Positions 1 through 11,017 of a DNA stretch of 64,000 nt are shown in pieces; the first letter of the stretch is position 1, and every line of letters starts with the position of its first letter. The notes under the pieces were generated by a model that was given only the letters and a program-made list of their open reading frames with translations, had not been told where the DNA came from and did not search any database. The DNA is taken from assembly GCA_016802295.1 (NCBI GenBank), contig JAESIW010000115.1, forward strand, positions 496,001 to 560,000. The letters run 5' to 3'. Both the position numbers and the translations under genes were made by a program. This stretch comes from Brachionus rotundiformis (taxonomy: Eukaryota > Rotifera > Eurotatoria > Ploima > Brachionidae).

Positions 1-527
1 TATTTTTACCAATTAATCAAAATTATGTAATTAATATTTATCTTGGTTTACTATTTGCTTAATTTGATCAATTATTTAAGCTGTATTTAATATTATCATT
101 TTACTTGATATATTTTTACCTAACCTAAATGATATTGTTTTTATCAGATACTGGTTTTGGGCCAAAAATAATATTATATAATCTAGAAACCGAAGAAAAC
201 AAAACTATGTGTAAGACTTGACAAGTCCCATTTAACCACATTATTAATCTCGATTTTGATTCTTATGTTTTTATCAAAAAATAAAACAAAATTCTCCAAA
301 AAATTTAAATTTAAAATCAAAATCCGAAACTCTTTTCAAGAGTTTTTAATAATAACTTGTTTTTATTTAAAAAAAACAATTAACTTAAATACTTAAAAAT
401 TATAAACCCATCAAAACCAAATGTGACATTTAACTAAAAATTTAGATTAATTTTTAAATGAATGAAAAAAAAAAGTCTGTTTTATTATATGATTTATGAA
501 AAAAATTGTTTGGAAATAAAAATTCGG
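1..527. other. AT-rich flank, no gene seen
   Basis: Low-complexity AT-rich DNA without a convincing open frame. An AATAAA on the minus strand near 482-487 is a plausible poly(A) signal for the MYND-finger gene that ends at 528. Confidence 0.5.
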
Positions 528-1766
528 TCATTTACCTATTCTTTGTTTAGAGTCCGAGTCGTTTTTATTTGAAAAACCTTTGAGTAGAATAAAAAATCCA
601 TTTGTCGAATGTACATTGTTCGGTTTGGTCGGATCGCTTTGCCTGAACATCAGCGAACTAAATTGGTTCGATTGGCAAGAAATAAAGTTGGTCTGGAAAG
701 CGTTCAGTATATTAAAAGCTTTATCAAGCTCAAGCCTATCACTAAAGGTAAATAAACATGGATAATTGCTTGTAAGAATAATTTTGAGTTCGTCTGTCCA
801 GTCAGTGATTAGTTTGTGTGCAGACTTGGTAAAAGTGGGATCAAAAGCTACCACTAAATCAGGCTCAAGATAGCCATCTGAATTGATGCAGGCATATTTG
901 ATGTAATTCGAGTAGCTTCCTTGCCAGCTAGAGATAAACACGCTCCGCTTTGACCTCAACAAATTGCTGTCCTTTTTCAGCAATGGACTTTGAAAAAGCT
1001 TTGACCAGTCTATCAACTCGGTCTTGGCATATTGGTCAAAATTTGCCGTATTTAAATAACAATTTGTCGATATGAGAACAAATTCTATTGAATTATTACA
1101 ACCCGGAAACATATTCAAAATTTCATAAAATTTTTTTTTTACACAAAAGTCCAACTCATCCATTTCGCCATTGATCCAGCTGGCAACCAAATCGTCAAAC
1201 AATTCATTTGGCGGATACAAAATGTGAATGCAAAGAGGCTTTGATTCTGGAGAAATATTCAAACTTTTGAGACAAGACCCAATGGTGATTGGAAAACTCA
1301 TAATTTGGGTAACCCGGGCCAAAATACCATCAAGAACATCACTTAATTGCGGTAGTTTACGATTTAAGACTACACTTTTGTCTGTGAATAACTCTTCATG
1401 AATTGTCCGACTGAGGAGTCGGATAGACTCGACCAGGTCGGAGCGGAGCTCGAACCAGTCTGTCCAGGTTGTGACTTGGTCTTCACTCCACGGCAAATCG
1501 CAGTAAACAGGGCTCAGATCAATCGGGACTGATTCCAATATTTGACACAAAGCCGCCCATTCCAACTCGGCACATTTTGGCATATGGCTCTCTATCCAGT
1601 CCATTTGCTGGTGCTCTTGGCTGCAGTAGTAGGTCATTTGACATCCATAGCAGCGTCCGAGCAGCTCCGCATCTTGGTGACCACAGTAGGCGCAAAATTT
1701 TCGCTCCGAGTCCAAGGACTCTATTTTAGATCTTAAATTAAACTCTATTTCTGACCACATTTTCAA
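528..1766 (-). CDS. MYND zinc-finger protein, MSS51/ZMYND-like
   Basis: Single-exon protein of 412 residues. The N-terminus carries a MYND finger: Cys25/Cys28, Cys39/Cys42, Cys48 with His52, and His61/Cys65, the spacing of the zf-MYND family. After a linker, the C-terminal half (about 175-400) has the hydrophobic-strand pattern of the domain that follows MYND in MSS51-type proteins, including segments such as PDLVVAFDPTF. MSS51 relatives are mitochondrial or muscle-associated regulators and MYND fingers bind proline-rich partners, but no catalytic SET domain is present, so this is not an SMYD methyltransferase. The ATG at 1764-1766 starts just upstream of the finger. The last codons overlap a possible splice donor (AG/GTAAATGA), so a further short 3' exon cannot be excluded. 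Family assignment is moderate; existence of the gene is strong. Confidence 0.8.
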   Translation of the reverse strand: MKMWSEIEFNLRSKIESLDSERKFCAYCGHQDAELLGRCYGCQMTYYCSQEHQQMDWIESHMPKCAELEWAALCQILESVPIDLSPVYCDLPWSEDQVTTWTDWFELRSDLVESIRLLSRTIHEELFTDKSVVLNRKLPQLSDVLDGILARVTQIMSFPITIGSCLKSLNISPESKPLCIHILYPPNELFDDLVASWINGEMDELDFCVKKKFYEILNMFPGCNNSIEFVLISTNCYLNTANFDQYAKTELIDWSKLFQSPLLKKDSNLLRSKRSVFISSWQGSYSNYIKYACINSDGYLEPDLVVAFDPTFTKSAHKLITDWTDELKIILTSNYPCLFTFSDRLELDKAFNILNAFQTNFISCQSNQFSSLMFRQSDPTKPNNVHSTNGFFILLKGFSNKNDSDSKQRIGK

Positions 1767-4700
1767 GGAAGCTTTTCATTTCTAAATAAAGAAAAAAAAA
1801 CAAAATTATTTTTTAATAAGTATCAATGAATAATTGGCCGATGACCACATATGATTGCAGCTAGATTGTTTTTTTTTTTATTTGAAATAATAAAAAATTT
1901 AATTAACCTAATTTTAAGAAATCATTTTTATTGTTTTATTTGGTCCAAGTGAATGAGTTCGAATGAACACTTTACTATACAAAAATGAAAAATATAAAAA
2001 AATACAAAAAAAACAAAAAAAAATAATCACTAATGTCCTAAACTATTTGTTTTAAAACTTCTAATGGTCTTATCATTTCTAATGAAGCCTTGGATTATTG
2101 TCTTTTATGAAGTCGTATGTATTAACTTTTAATTAGCAGGTACTAGGTAAATGACCGATTTCTGAAGCCCTAAACAAATAGAAAAAATTTTAATTTTTAT
2201 GAATTATTTAAAGTCATGGTTTGTTTGATTTATTGGTTGCCGCAAGGCGTTCCAAATAATTTTTACATAGAAAGCCTAGAGATAAGAGAACGCAATTGGT
2301 GATAAATAAGTTTGTCGACCTGTTTTAAGAATGCCAATTGCAGCCATTGTCGTTCACAGCATCAGACTGACTCACCGTTTATGTTTCGTTTTACGGATAA
2401 TTTATTTGTAAATACAAGTTTTGAGGCTAAAAATCGATATTAGCCATGTTACAGCGAATTAATTTTTTAATAAATTTTAAATTCAATAAAAAATAGAATT
2501 TTTTATTCTATTTAATTTTAATTTAAAATAAAACCTGATAGATAGACAAGATCTAATGGTAAAAGGATTGAAATTTTGGTTAAGAAAAATTATTATTAAT
2601 ATTGATATAAAAGACAATTTTAGCATTTATAAAAATAATAAAAACTAAATCGAGTTTTCTACTCGCCAAACGGTGAAAACAAATTTGATAAATAAAAATA
2701 GGGTCAAGAAAAGATTAATAGAGGTAAATTTGTAATTAAAAAAAAAGTGATTGTTTTGAGATAGAGTTGCGCCAAATACTGCACGCATCAACCAAGTTCT
2801 TAACTATAAGTGAAAGAAAAATAAAAAATATTAGTATATTTTTTTCATTTTGATAAGGTAACAATCACAGGTAAAATATTTGAATTCATAATTTAAATAT
2901 CGATTATTGATCCATTTTGGTCAGCTCGCTTCATTAAGTTTTTAGGTCATTCAACTTGAGACTAAATCTGCGTGATTCTTTTTTATTCCACTCAGATTTT
3001 AACATACTTAAGACATTTTACTTGAGAAATTAGTAGAATCACGTAAAGCCAGGTATTTGTACATACTATCTCAACAATATTGACCTTTTTCCTAGGCATT
3101 CTCAATATCTTGAAATCAATAGTTTAATGATGCCCTAAAAATTAGAGCCAAAGTTTTCTGAACCAAATAAGGACGCCCAGGTCGATTTAATTTTTGACTA
3201 AAATAAATAAACCAAACTGTCAACTTTAAAAGCTAATTAAATTTTCTAGTACAAACAGATAAATAGCCTGCTTTTGAAAAAAATTAATTAATAAATAAAT
3301 AGAAAAAGATTATTTTTTATCTTGAATAAAATTTGTCAGGTCCAAGGTCCAAGCTTGGAATCGAGGCAATCAGATGGATAAAAATACTTTAAAAAAAAAA
3401 CGATGAGCAGTTTTTAATTATTACATTATCACTTGGAACTTAGAGTTAAACTATTAGACCAAGAGAATCCATGGTTGAAATAATTGACCACAAGAAGAAG
3501 CTTATCAATAGCAGCCTGAAAGTCCAAACCCTTTTTGTTCTGAAATGCTGAAATAATTTTGGTATAGCTTGGTTAATAGAAAGCATATTTAAAATTACTG
3601 TTACATAACAATTTTATTCTAATTGATTATCCTAATATTAAAAAAAAATGCATTTTTTTCAAATAGAAGCTTTATTTTTTAAAAAATAAATAAAGTAGTT
3701 TTGATTTAATTAATAAAATTAAAGCGAACTTTAGCCCTCAATATAAATATTTATTATATTTATTGCTCTAGGTCTCTACTAAATCTGCTAAAAAAATAGA
3801 TAGAAAAATTGGGACATTCAAAATTAAAGCATTGGTCATTTGAAATAATTTAAATGACATATATTATATTAAGTTAATAGCTAAAATTAAATTGACATGA
3901 AAAAAATAAAACTAAATATTTTTTTAGCCGAATTTAAATGAGGCAAACAACTCGAATTAGAACTGCTTCCAGTCTCTGAGAATTGAACGACTAATGAAAT
4001 ATGTCTAGTTTTTAAATTAGCTAAAAATCATAAAATATATATTTTTATATAAATATATTTATAATTTTTCTTTAGCTGATTATTTATGTGCTCCTCTATT
4101 TGTAATTAACTTATAGCTTTAAGTGTACATTCTAATTGAATTACGACAAATGGTAATATTTCTGTTGACACTCAAATCCAAGAGTATCGGGCAATTAATA
4201 TTAAAAAATTGTGTATCCAAGATACAGCTATAATAATCCTATAGATATTTGAATTGATTTTGTAGTCGAGACGAGCGATCTTTGTCCAAATTTTAATCCT
4301 CAACTCGTTTGAAGAGTTGAACACGGAACAACCGTACTAGACTACAAACCAAACATAATTTACCTTATCCAAAGAAAACTTTTTTTTATTTTAATTTAAA
4401 AATATTTTCTATTAAATAAATCTTTAATAAAAGTGCCAAATTATTTAGCCACCTATTTGAAATTTGGACTTTGTAAAAAATAATTTTTATTCATATTTGT
4501 TTTAAAAAAATGGTCTTTCTCATTTTAGGAGGGATTATATTTCTTGACCTTATCTTTCTAAAAAAAAAAAGCTTTGAAATATGACTAAGAAACTAATCTA
4601 ATAGTAAATATAAAATTTGCTCCTATAATTGATTACTTTAATTGGTCATTTTGCCATACACAAACCAATTTATGTTCCAAATTGATTATATAAAAGAGTG

Positions 4701-7700
4701 GAAAAAAATTATTTTCAAAATGTACCTAGACTTATCTTTAAGTAAACTTTGAGAAATGAATTTTCGTATTCATATTTTAAAAAGAACGGATTATTTTAAT
4801 AATGCTTGCTTGACTTACTTATACCAAACAACTAAAATTCTACCTAGATAAAGATTAAGGTGTTGTTGATAGTTAAATTGATGACCATTGTATGACACTA
4901 AAACAAAGCTGGTTTAATCTCAGCTAAAAATAAACTCTTTTAATTATATAGTTAAAAATTTCGCCATCGTTTTGTTGAATAATTAATTTTAAATTCAGTT
5001 TTTAAAAAATTTTCTTCCTAATAACTCAATTAAGTTAATTTTAAACAATAAAATAGAGTTTTTTTAACCATCTAAATAAGTGACTTTTTAATAAAAAATA
5101 ATTGAACAAATTGAAGTCGAATATAAAGATCAAATAAGTCTTTATACAAATTTCTATATAAGTGTTTTTTAATGATCAATTAATTTTTTTAATTTTAAAT
5201 ATTATTCTATATTTGATCTCATTAATTATGTCATCAATAAACACAAACAAAAACTTATCCATTTGTTAAAAATATCTAAATTAATTAATTTTGATTAATC
5301 TATTCAATTTTTGAATCTAAGGTGGATCTTTTTATTATTTATTTGTTGAGCCCGGCTCATTTGATAACTAGATAACAAAAAAAATTTTTACGAGCCTAGC
5401 AACTTTATATACTAAAGAATAAAAAACCCCATTACTCAATGACATTTTAGGGCAATTAAAATAAACTACTAAAAAATTCTTTTTATTTAAATTTAATACT
5501 CGAAGGAACAAATCCAAATCCATTGAATATATTCGATCTATAAAGCATTTTTTTGTATTTATTTTGAATAAAAATTACTCTTTATATTAAAGTAGACGGA
5601 CTTAATAGATAATTAAGTTGAAATTTTTGACATAAAATTACAATATGTATTTTAATTTATATTGGTTTTTAGAAGCTTAAAATTAGCTTTGCTGATGAGC
5701 ATTGAACAATTTTGGACATATGAGTAGCCAATGTGATTTATTAAGAACAAATGGTTTTGCTCACAGCTTCAAGCTTAATTACATGTTATCTGATATAAGT
5801 GAAACAAATTTGGTTAAAAAATAATTAAATTGAAAAAAATTTGAACAAGATTAGTTTTCATAAATATATCTACTTTCATTTTTTCTAATTTAAAAGTATC
5901 CATTATCATGTCTAAAAACATTGAGTGATAACTAACCTACTCGACTGTCCATCAATTCAAACATTCATGTTACTCTAGGGACTTAAAAATGATAATAAAA
6001 TGAATTAAGAGAGTAAATTTTTTTTTAAATGTCATATGTTTTGGACAATTTTCTTTGCACAATTCAAGATTAATAATTTCAATATTTGTTTGTTTGCATT
6101 CAGGATTGAATTTGTTTGTTTGCTCACTTGGTAATTCTTGCCTACCCAAAGACTTTTTGTTTCAAATCTTAGCATTATTGTGGCAATATTAAGACCAATG
6201 GATTTGTTTAATAACACTTTTGCGCAAAGAAACCACATTTTTCTTTCCAAGTCCCTAGTTTATCTAATCTTCAATGATTGAGGGGTACAAAGGCTTGAAA
6301 TTTTTGCCTAACTTAACATACCACCATTGACAAAGCTTTCAAAAACAATTTGCTAATCGAGGCTGGTATTATTTGACCTACGCTTAGTCAAATATATTTA
6401 ATAAACTAAATGTAATTTTAAAACTTTGACCAATTTTGATATTGGATAATGATTGATTGTTTCGAAATAAGATCCAGCTTGATTAAAAAAGCTTCTAAAA
6501 TAAAGCTAAATATATATTTTTTTTCACGATAGGATGCTAAATTAGGGGGTGTATTATTTGCCCGGAACTATTGTAAATGATTAAATTTTTGGTCGATAAT
6601 TTTATTTGTCAAAAATTATATGTTTTTAATTTTTTTGTTTTACCATAATTTGATATGCCCTATAAGGTTTTTGGTCTTTTGAACAAATAATATATATAAA
6701 AAATTAATTGTAAATTTTATTGAATTTCCTCTTATAGTTTAAATTTATTCAAGCGAGATGAGGCAAAAATATTTCCTAGAATACGAATAAAATTTTTGAT
6801 TTTTTTTTATCAAAAAAATAATTTTCCTTTAGTGTTAATTGACACTGCTTTGCAAATATAAAAAACTATTAACAAACTGAGCACCTACAAAGCCATCCAA
6901 CAGACCATCGCTAAACAACATGGTAACCATAAGTAAAATCGGATTGGTAAATGAATGATACATGTAAACAATGCTGGTCAAATCTTTGTCAAGATTTTTT
7001 CATTGAGATAATAAAAAATGTATTTGTGTAATGTTTTCTCTTTATTAACAAAACGATTATATATATTTTTTTTTTAATTAAGATTATGGTTGACTGATAA
7101 TTACCAATTCATCTTGTCCAAATTTTTATTGGTTTTATAATATCCTATTTCATCTAGTCTAACTCTCTTAATTTTTATCAAATTTTTAGAGTTTTTTACA
7201 AATTAAATTTTAAAATCATTACAAAACATCAATAAGCTCATGATTGGTAAAATCAATAATCAAAATTATTTAATAAGTCTATTAAATAAATATTAAATAA
7301 TTCCGTGAATTTATCAATACAAATATTACTAATTTTTAAATTTATATTTCTAATATAGGTAATTATTATTTGATGAGTTGATTTTTAATTTTTGTTTTTA
7401 TTTATCTGAAAGATTTTTTAAAAAAGTCACGTGCTTCCTTGTTGATCATTTATTGCTATTTTAAAATTCGTTAAAATCATGAGAAAATTTAAAAGCTGTG
7501 GATAATTTAAAATTTCTTAAAATGGTACAACTGAAATAGTTTTTTTATTCAAGCTTTATTGATTTGAGAGAGAAACTTTATCTTTCCAAGACCAAGCTAA
7601 TAATAAAGATTTGTTTCCAATTCTCATATTTTTCAATCAAATGAAGAACTGTTTTTTTTAAAACAAATCAATGCCACCTTAGCCCAACTTATAGATGATA

Positions 7701-7994
7701 TTTTTCTTATTATGTTGATATTTGGTTCAGACATTTCCTAATAATTGTAATCAAGCTACACATTTTGGTATTTCCTCTTTCATCTGAGCTATTTTTGGAC
7801 TCGAAATGGTCGAAATGAAGCACTGTTTGTCAGCTTCTTTTTATGTAATATGGAGAGAATTATTTTATTGTATGGTAAAAAAAAAAACTTGAATAATAAT
7901 TAACGAAATTATTGAATTAAAACAAAGAAAAATAAACAATTAAATTAAAAATTAAAATAATCGGACACTGCTTTTTTTTTGTTTAAATTTCTAT
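1767..7994. other. 6.2 kb AT desert
   Basis: No supported gene. Short frames here (for example 6032-6250 minus) have codon content set by AT bias and match nothing recognisable. Two less AT-rich patches stand out: about 2220-2480, with a 40-codon open stretch and no start, and 4259-4348, which can fold (listed separately). The rest is A/T runs. Confidence 0.5.
4259..4348. other. candidate structured RNA or branched foldback
   Basis: A perfect 9 bp closing stem (TTTGTAGTC at 4259-4267 with GACTACAAA at 4340-4348) encloses a 6 bp hairpin (CAACTC 4301-4306 with GAGTTG 4314-4319, 7-base loop) and a 4 bp hairpin (ACGG 4323-4326 with CCGT 4332-4335, 5-base loop). This is a cloverleaf-like arrangement and more GC-rich than its surroundings. 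It lacks a canonical tRNA T-loop and a hammerhead core, so no known class is assigned. It may be chance. Confidence 0.25.
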
Positions 7995-9282
7995 TAGGTT
8001 GTTTAATAAGTTTTTTCGTTTTTTTCTAGAGTTTATTTATTTATAAAAACTAAAATAAAATATAATTAGTCACTAAAATAATTCCCTTCGCTAGAAATAC
8101 GCATCTCCCATCTTTCTGGCAGCATTTTGATCCCTCGCTCGTAGAAGCTGGCTGGTTTTGAGATGAAATATTGATTGATGTCTTTTTTGATTTCCTCCAA
8201 GTCTGAGTATTTTTTTTCACAGAGGAAGTGCTGCATGGATCGGAACAAATGGTAATCAGAAGGAGCTAAGTCTGGTGAATAAGCTGGGTGAGATAAGACT
8301 TCCCAGCCTAGATTCTCTATCGTGTTCCGAGTCGTTTTTGCAACATTTGGTCTAGCGTTTATCATGTAAAAGAATCACTTTTCGCTGTCCTTTAGCTCTG
8401 TGTGGCGTTTTGTTTCCAAAGCGTGACTCAAGAAACGTATCAATTGTTGTGAATAAAGGTATGCGATTATCGTTTGCTTGGATTGGAGTAGCTCATAATA
8501 GATTATACTCTTCTGATCCCACCAAACACAAAGCATGACCTTTTTTCCATGAATTTCGCGTTTCGGAGTAGGTAATGGCTCTTGATCAGGGTCGACCCAT
8601 TGTTTTTTGTTGACCTGGTTATCGAAGTAGATCCACTTTTCATCTCCAGTTACGATTTTCCACAAAAAACTCTTTTTTTTCTGCCTAGACGAGAGAGAAA
8701 CGCAAATGCTCAATCGTTCCGCAATATTGATTTCTGAGAGTTTTTGTGGGACTCATTTACCGGTCTTTTGGATCTTTTCTAAGGCTTTTATTCTATTCCA
8801 AACGGTGTCATTTGTTACCGACATTTCTTTAGCGAGCTGTCTAGTCGAAAGACTCGGGTCTTCCTCAAGCAGCTCTTGCAAATACGCGTCATCAGCTTCG
8901 ACGGTCTTCCCAACGCGTTCTTTGTCATTGAGGTCGAAATCTCCAGCTTTGAATCAAGCAAACCAATTTTGACAAGCGCGAACAGTCAGAGCGTCGTCGC
9001 CATATACCAAACAAATCGATTTGGTAGCGATTTGGTAGTAGTCGCATTTTTTCCTTCGTTAAACTTGAATAACATGCAATGGCGGATATGCATTTTTTTG
9101 TCATCCATTTTTATTTAGTTAAATATTTAAAAATTTAAAAAGCAAACATATAAAATCTTATATATCATTTGAAAGAACAAGAGTTGCTCTTTCAAATGAT
9201 GTACAACATTGCATAAAAAAATCTAATCTTTTATGAGATTTTTTCATTTAAAAATCGGCGAAAAAACTTATTAAACAGCCTA
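7995..9282 (-). mobile_element. mariner element with both terminal inverted repeats
   Basis: The ends are 22 bp inverted repeats (7997-8018 and 9259-9280) that differ at one base, flanked on both sides by TA (7995-7996 and 9281-9282), the duplication expected for mariner insertion. The element is about 1.28 kb, the usual size of an autonomous mariner, and contains one decayed transposase on the minus strand. Preserved ends with a broken gene mean it could still be moved in trans but not by its own enzyme. Confidence 0.93.
8066..9108 (-). pseudogene. mariner transposase, several lesions
   Basis: Reading from an ATG at 9108, successive frames give the N-terminal helix-turn-helix region (9108 to about 8800), the linker, then the catalytic core. 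First aspartate: GDEKW at about 8650. Second: HDNARPH-like block at about 8350-8370. Third: SPDLAPSDYHLF at about 8265-8300. This is the DD34D signature of mariner. The conserved WVP block has its Trp codon replaced by TGA near 8755. Small frame changes lie between 8375 and 8400, and an extra A sits within the second catalytic block near 8360. Another frame change lies in the N-terminal part. The reading frame ends in TGA... TAA context at 8066. It is near full length and decayed by small changes, so not a deletion derivative. Confidence 0.9.
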
Positions 9283-10284
9283 ATATTGTATTTTTGATAA
9301 GGTGTTCATTGAAATAACAAATAGATAAAAACAAAAATAGAGAGAATTATATAAGCCTGTTTGCTTATTGTTAAACTTAATTGGCGAATATGTTTCTATT
9401 GTAGTTAATAAATCGATTTAAAAAATTTTATCAAAGTCAATTATTAATTTTTAACTAAATTGACCGTAGAATATAAACTATTATTATTTTTATTACTATT
9501 ATAAAGTGAAAAATTTTTGTCTAATCATGTTTCATTAAAACTAGTTGCCATTTTTTGCATATATAATATAAAATAGTTGCTTTATCAATAATATATACTA
9601 ATTAATTAATTTTTTCATTAAATTTAAATTATTTGTTACAATATTCACCTTCTTTATCGTCGACACTCCTCTCTATTTGATTAAAATATGACCTTTTATA
9701 TTTTTTCCTTCTTTGTTCGAAACCTCTTTCGATCTCCTCAATAAATTTTTCTCTATTTTGCGAATTTGTTTGACCATTTGTAATTATTAATAAAAAAGTA
9801 GATCTAATGGAATTTGATTGTTTTTTAAACTAAAAATTAAAAACTCGAACAAAATCAAAAAGTCAAAATAGAAACATGCATGAAAAAGCTGACGTGTACG
9901 AATCAACAGAATATAATACTTTGGAATAATTTAAACTATTCCAAAGTTTGTTAGAAATTGGTTCAGTTTATCCACCAAGAATATATGCATGATGCACGGC
10001 TTGTACGCCAAGGTAAATTTTCATAAAGGTAAATACTTAAAAAGAATCCGAGTATAGGTATTTGGATTGGTTGAAAGAAATGATGATAACAAATGCTACA
10101 TGACACTGGTAAAGACCGGGAAGTAGTATCATTATTAGAAGTTTTCTATAATAAATGGGAAGATGGGACAATTATTAAATTATATTAAAGTATTAAAATT
10201 ATTAGTTCACCAAATATCAGATAACAGTTTCTCAGATGCCTATGAAATCTTAGGTGATGTTGGACCTAAAGAATCGATAAACAA

Positions 10285-10526
10285 TTGATAAGCAAAGAAG
10301 GAAAAATTAAAAAATTGACCAAAGTAATGAAGAGTTTATCTTTTAAAGTAAAACAAAAAGCATTAATGTGTGAAATTAAATCTTTTGAGCAATCTCAAAC
10401 TTTAAATGATTCGGAACAATCAAGCGCGTTTAAAGTGATAAAAGAAATCCAACTCCATGTCCTGATTGTGGAAAATAAATGGAAGATTCTCGTGGCTTAA
10501 AATTGCATTTATCCCGAACTCATTAA
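10285..10526 (+). pseudogene. decayed ORF ending in a C2H2 zinc finger
   Basis: At 10455-10526 one frame reads CPDCGK, then a TAA stop, then a segment ending LKLHLSRTH followed by TAA. Cys-x2-Cys and His-x4-His with a 12-residue spacer form a standard C2H2 finger interrupted by the stop. The upstream lysine-rich open stretch (10285-10500) lies in another frame, so at least one frameshift separates them. A finger at the very end of a broken coding patch suggests a former transposon or zinc-finger gene; which one cannot be told. Confidence 0.4.
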
Positions 10527-10606
10527 AAAAAAAACCTGAATAATTTTCATATTTTTATATTCTTTTGATAACTAAATTTTTGAAATGATAACTTATTATT
10601 AAAATA

Positions 10607-10677
10607 TTATTTTGTTATCATGCTTGGTATCATTTTTCCTTGATAGCATTTTTTGTTACCAACATGATAACAAAATA
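10607..10677. repeat. small foldback with GATAAC motifs
   Basis: About 20 bp arms (ATTTTGTTATCATGCTTGGTA-like left arm starting about 10607, and its imperfect complement ending about 10677) enclose a roughly 30-base loop. GATAAC or its complement recurs several times between 10560 and 10700. It looks like a remnant of a tiny inverted-repeat element. Confidence 0.45.
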
Positions 10678-11017
10678 TTTTGTCAGTTGATAACAAAACC
10701 GACTAGACCCATGGTTTCATATGAGGCCAGCCTAGTTTGTAGATTGGGCTCTATAAAAATGACAGATTGGATTAACTTTGAAAGGAGTTTGGGTCCAGAA
10801 TTAAAAAGATCTGATTTTAATTTTTTTATTAAAAATAATCAAAATATTTCGTTGCTTTAAAAATTTAGTCTAGCTAAATATTCTAAATTTAGTACTGTGT
10901 AGAAATACAAATTCTTATTTAAATCTACAATTAGTACAAATCCGGTCTAAAGTAAAGTAAAAATTTTTCATACAAATAAAAAAAATAAAACAATCAAATT
11001 TACATATTTTTAATTTT

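Larger units (their letters stand above)
9283..11017. other. intergenic, with hairpins and a dead zinc-finger fragment
   Basis: No intact gene. It holds an 11 bp-stem hairpin at 9918-9947 (ACTTTGGAATA with TATTCCAAAGT), a decayed coding patch at about 9990-10526 that ends in a C2H2 finger, and a foldback at 10607-10677. The rest is AT-rich spacer leading to the 3' end of SNX13. Confidence 0.5.

Noticed and set aside
524..2158. 15 bp inverted match (TAGGTAAATGACCGA) at 524-538 (complement) and 2144-2158 flanking the MYND gene
   Set aside because: An isolated 15-mer match in AT-rich DNA is expected by chance within a window this size; no longer alignment surrounds it.
2220..2480. About 40-codon open stretch with several Cys/His (…CFKNANCSHCRSQH…)
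   Set aside because: No start codon or credible splice sites, no family match, and the stretch is short. Noted only as a less AT-rich patch.
5690..5720. CTGATGAG resembling a hammerhead ribozyme core
   Set aside because: No paired stem or GAAA partner follows at the required spacing.
6032..6250. 72-codon minus-strand frame
   Set aside because: Composition follows the AT bias (Asn, Lys, Ile, Leu runs), no recognisable protein, no splice context.
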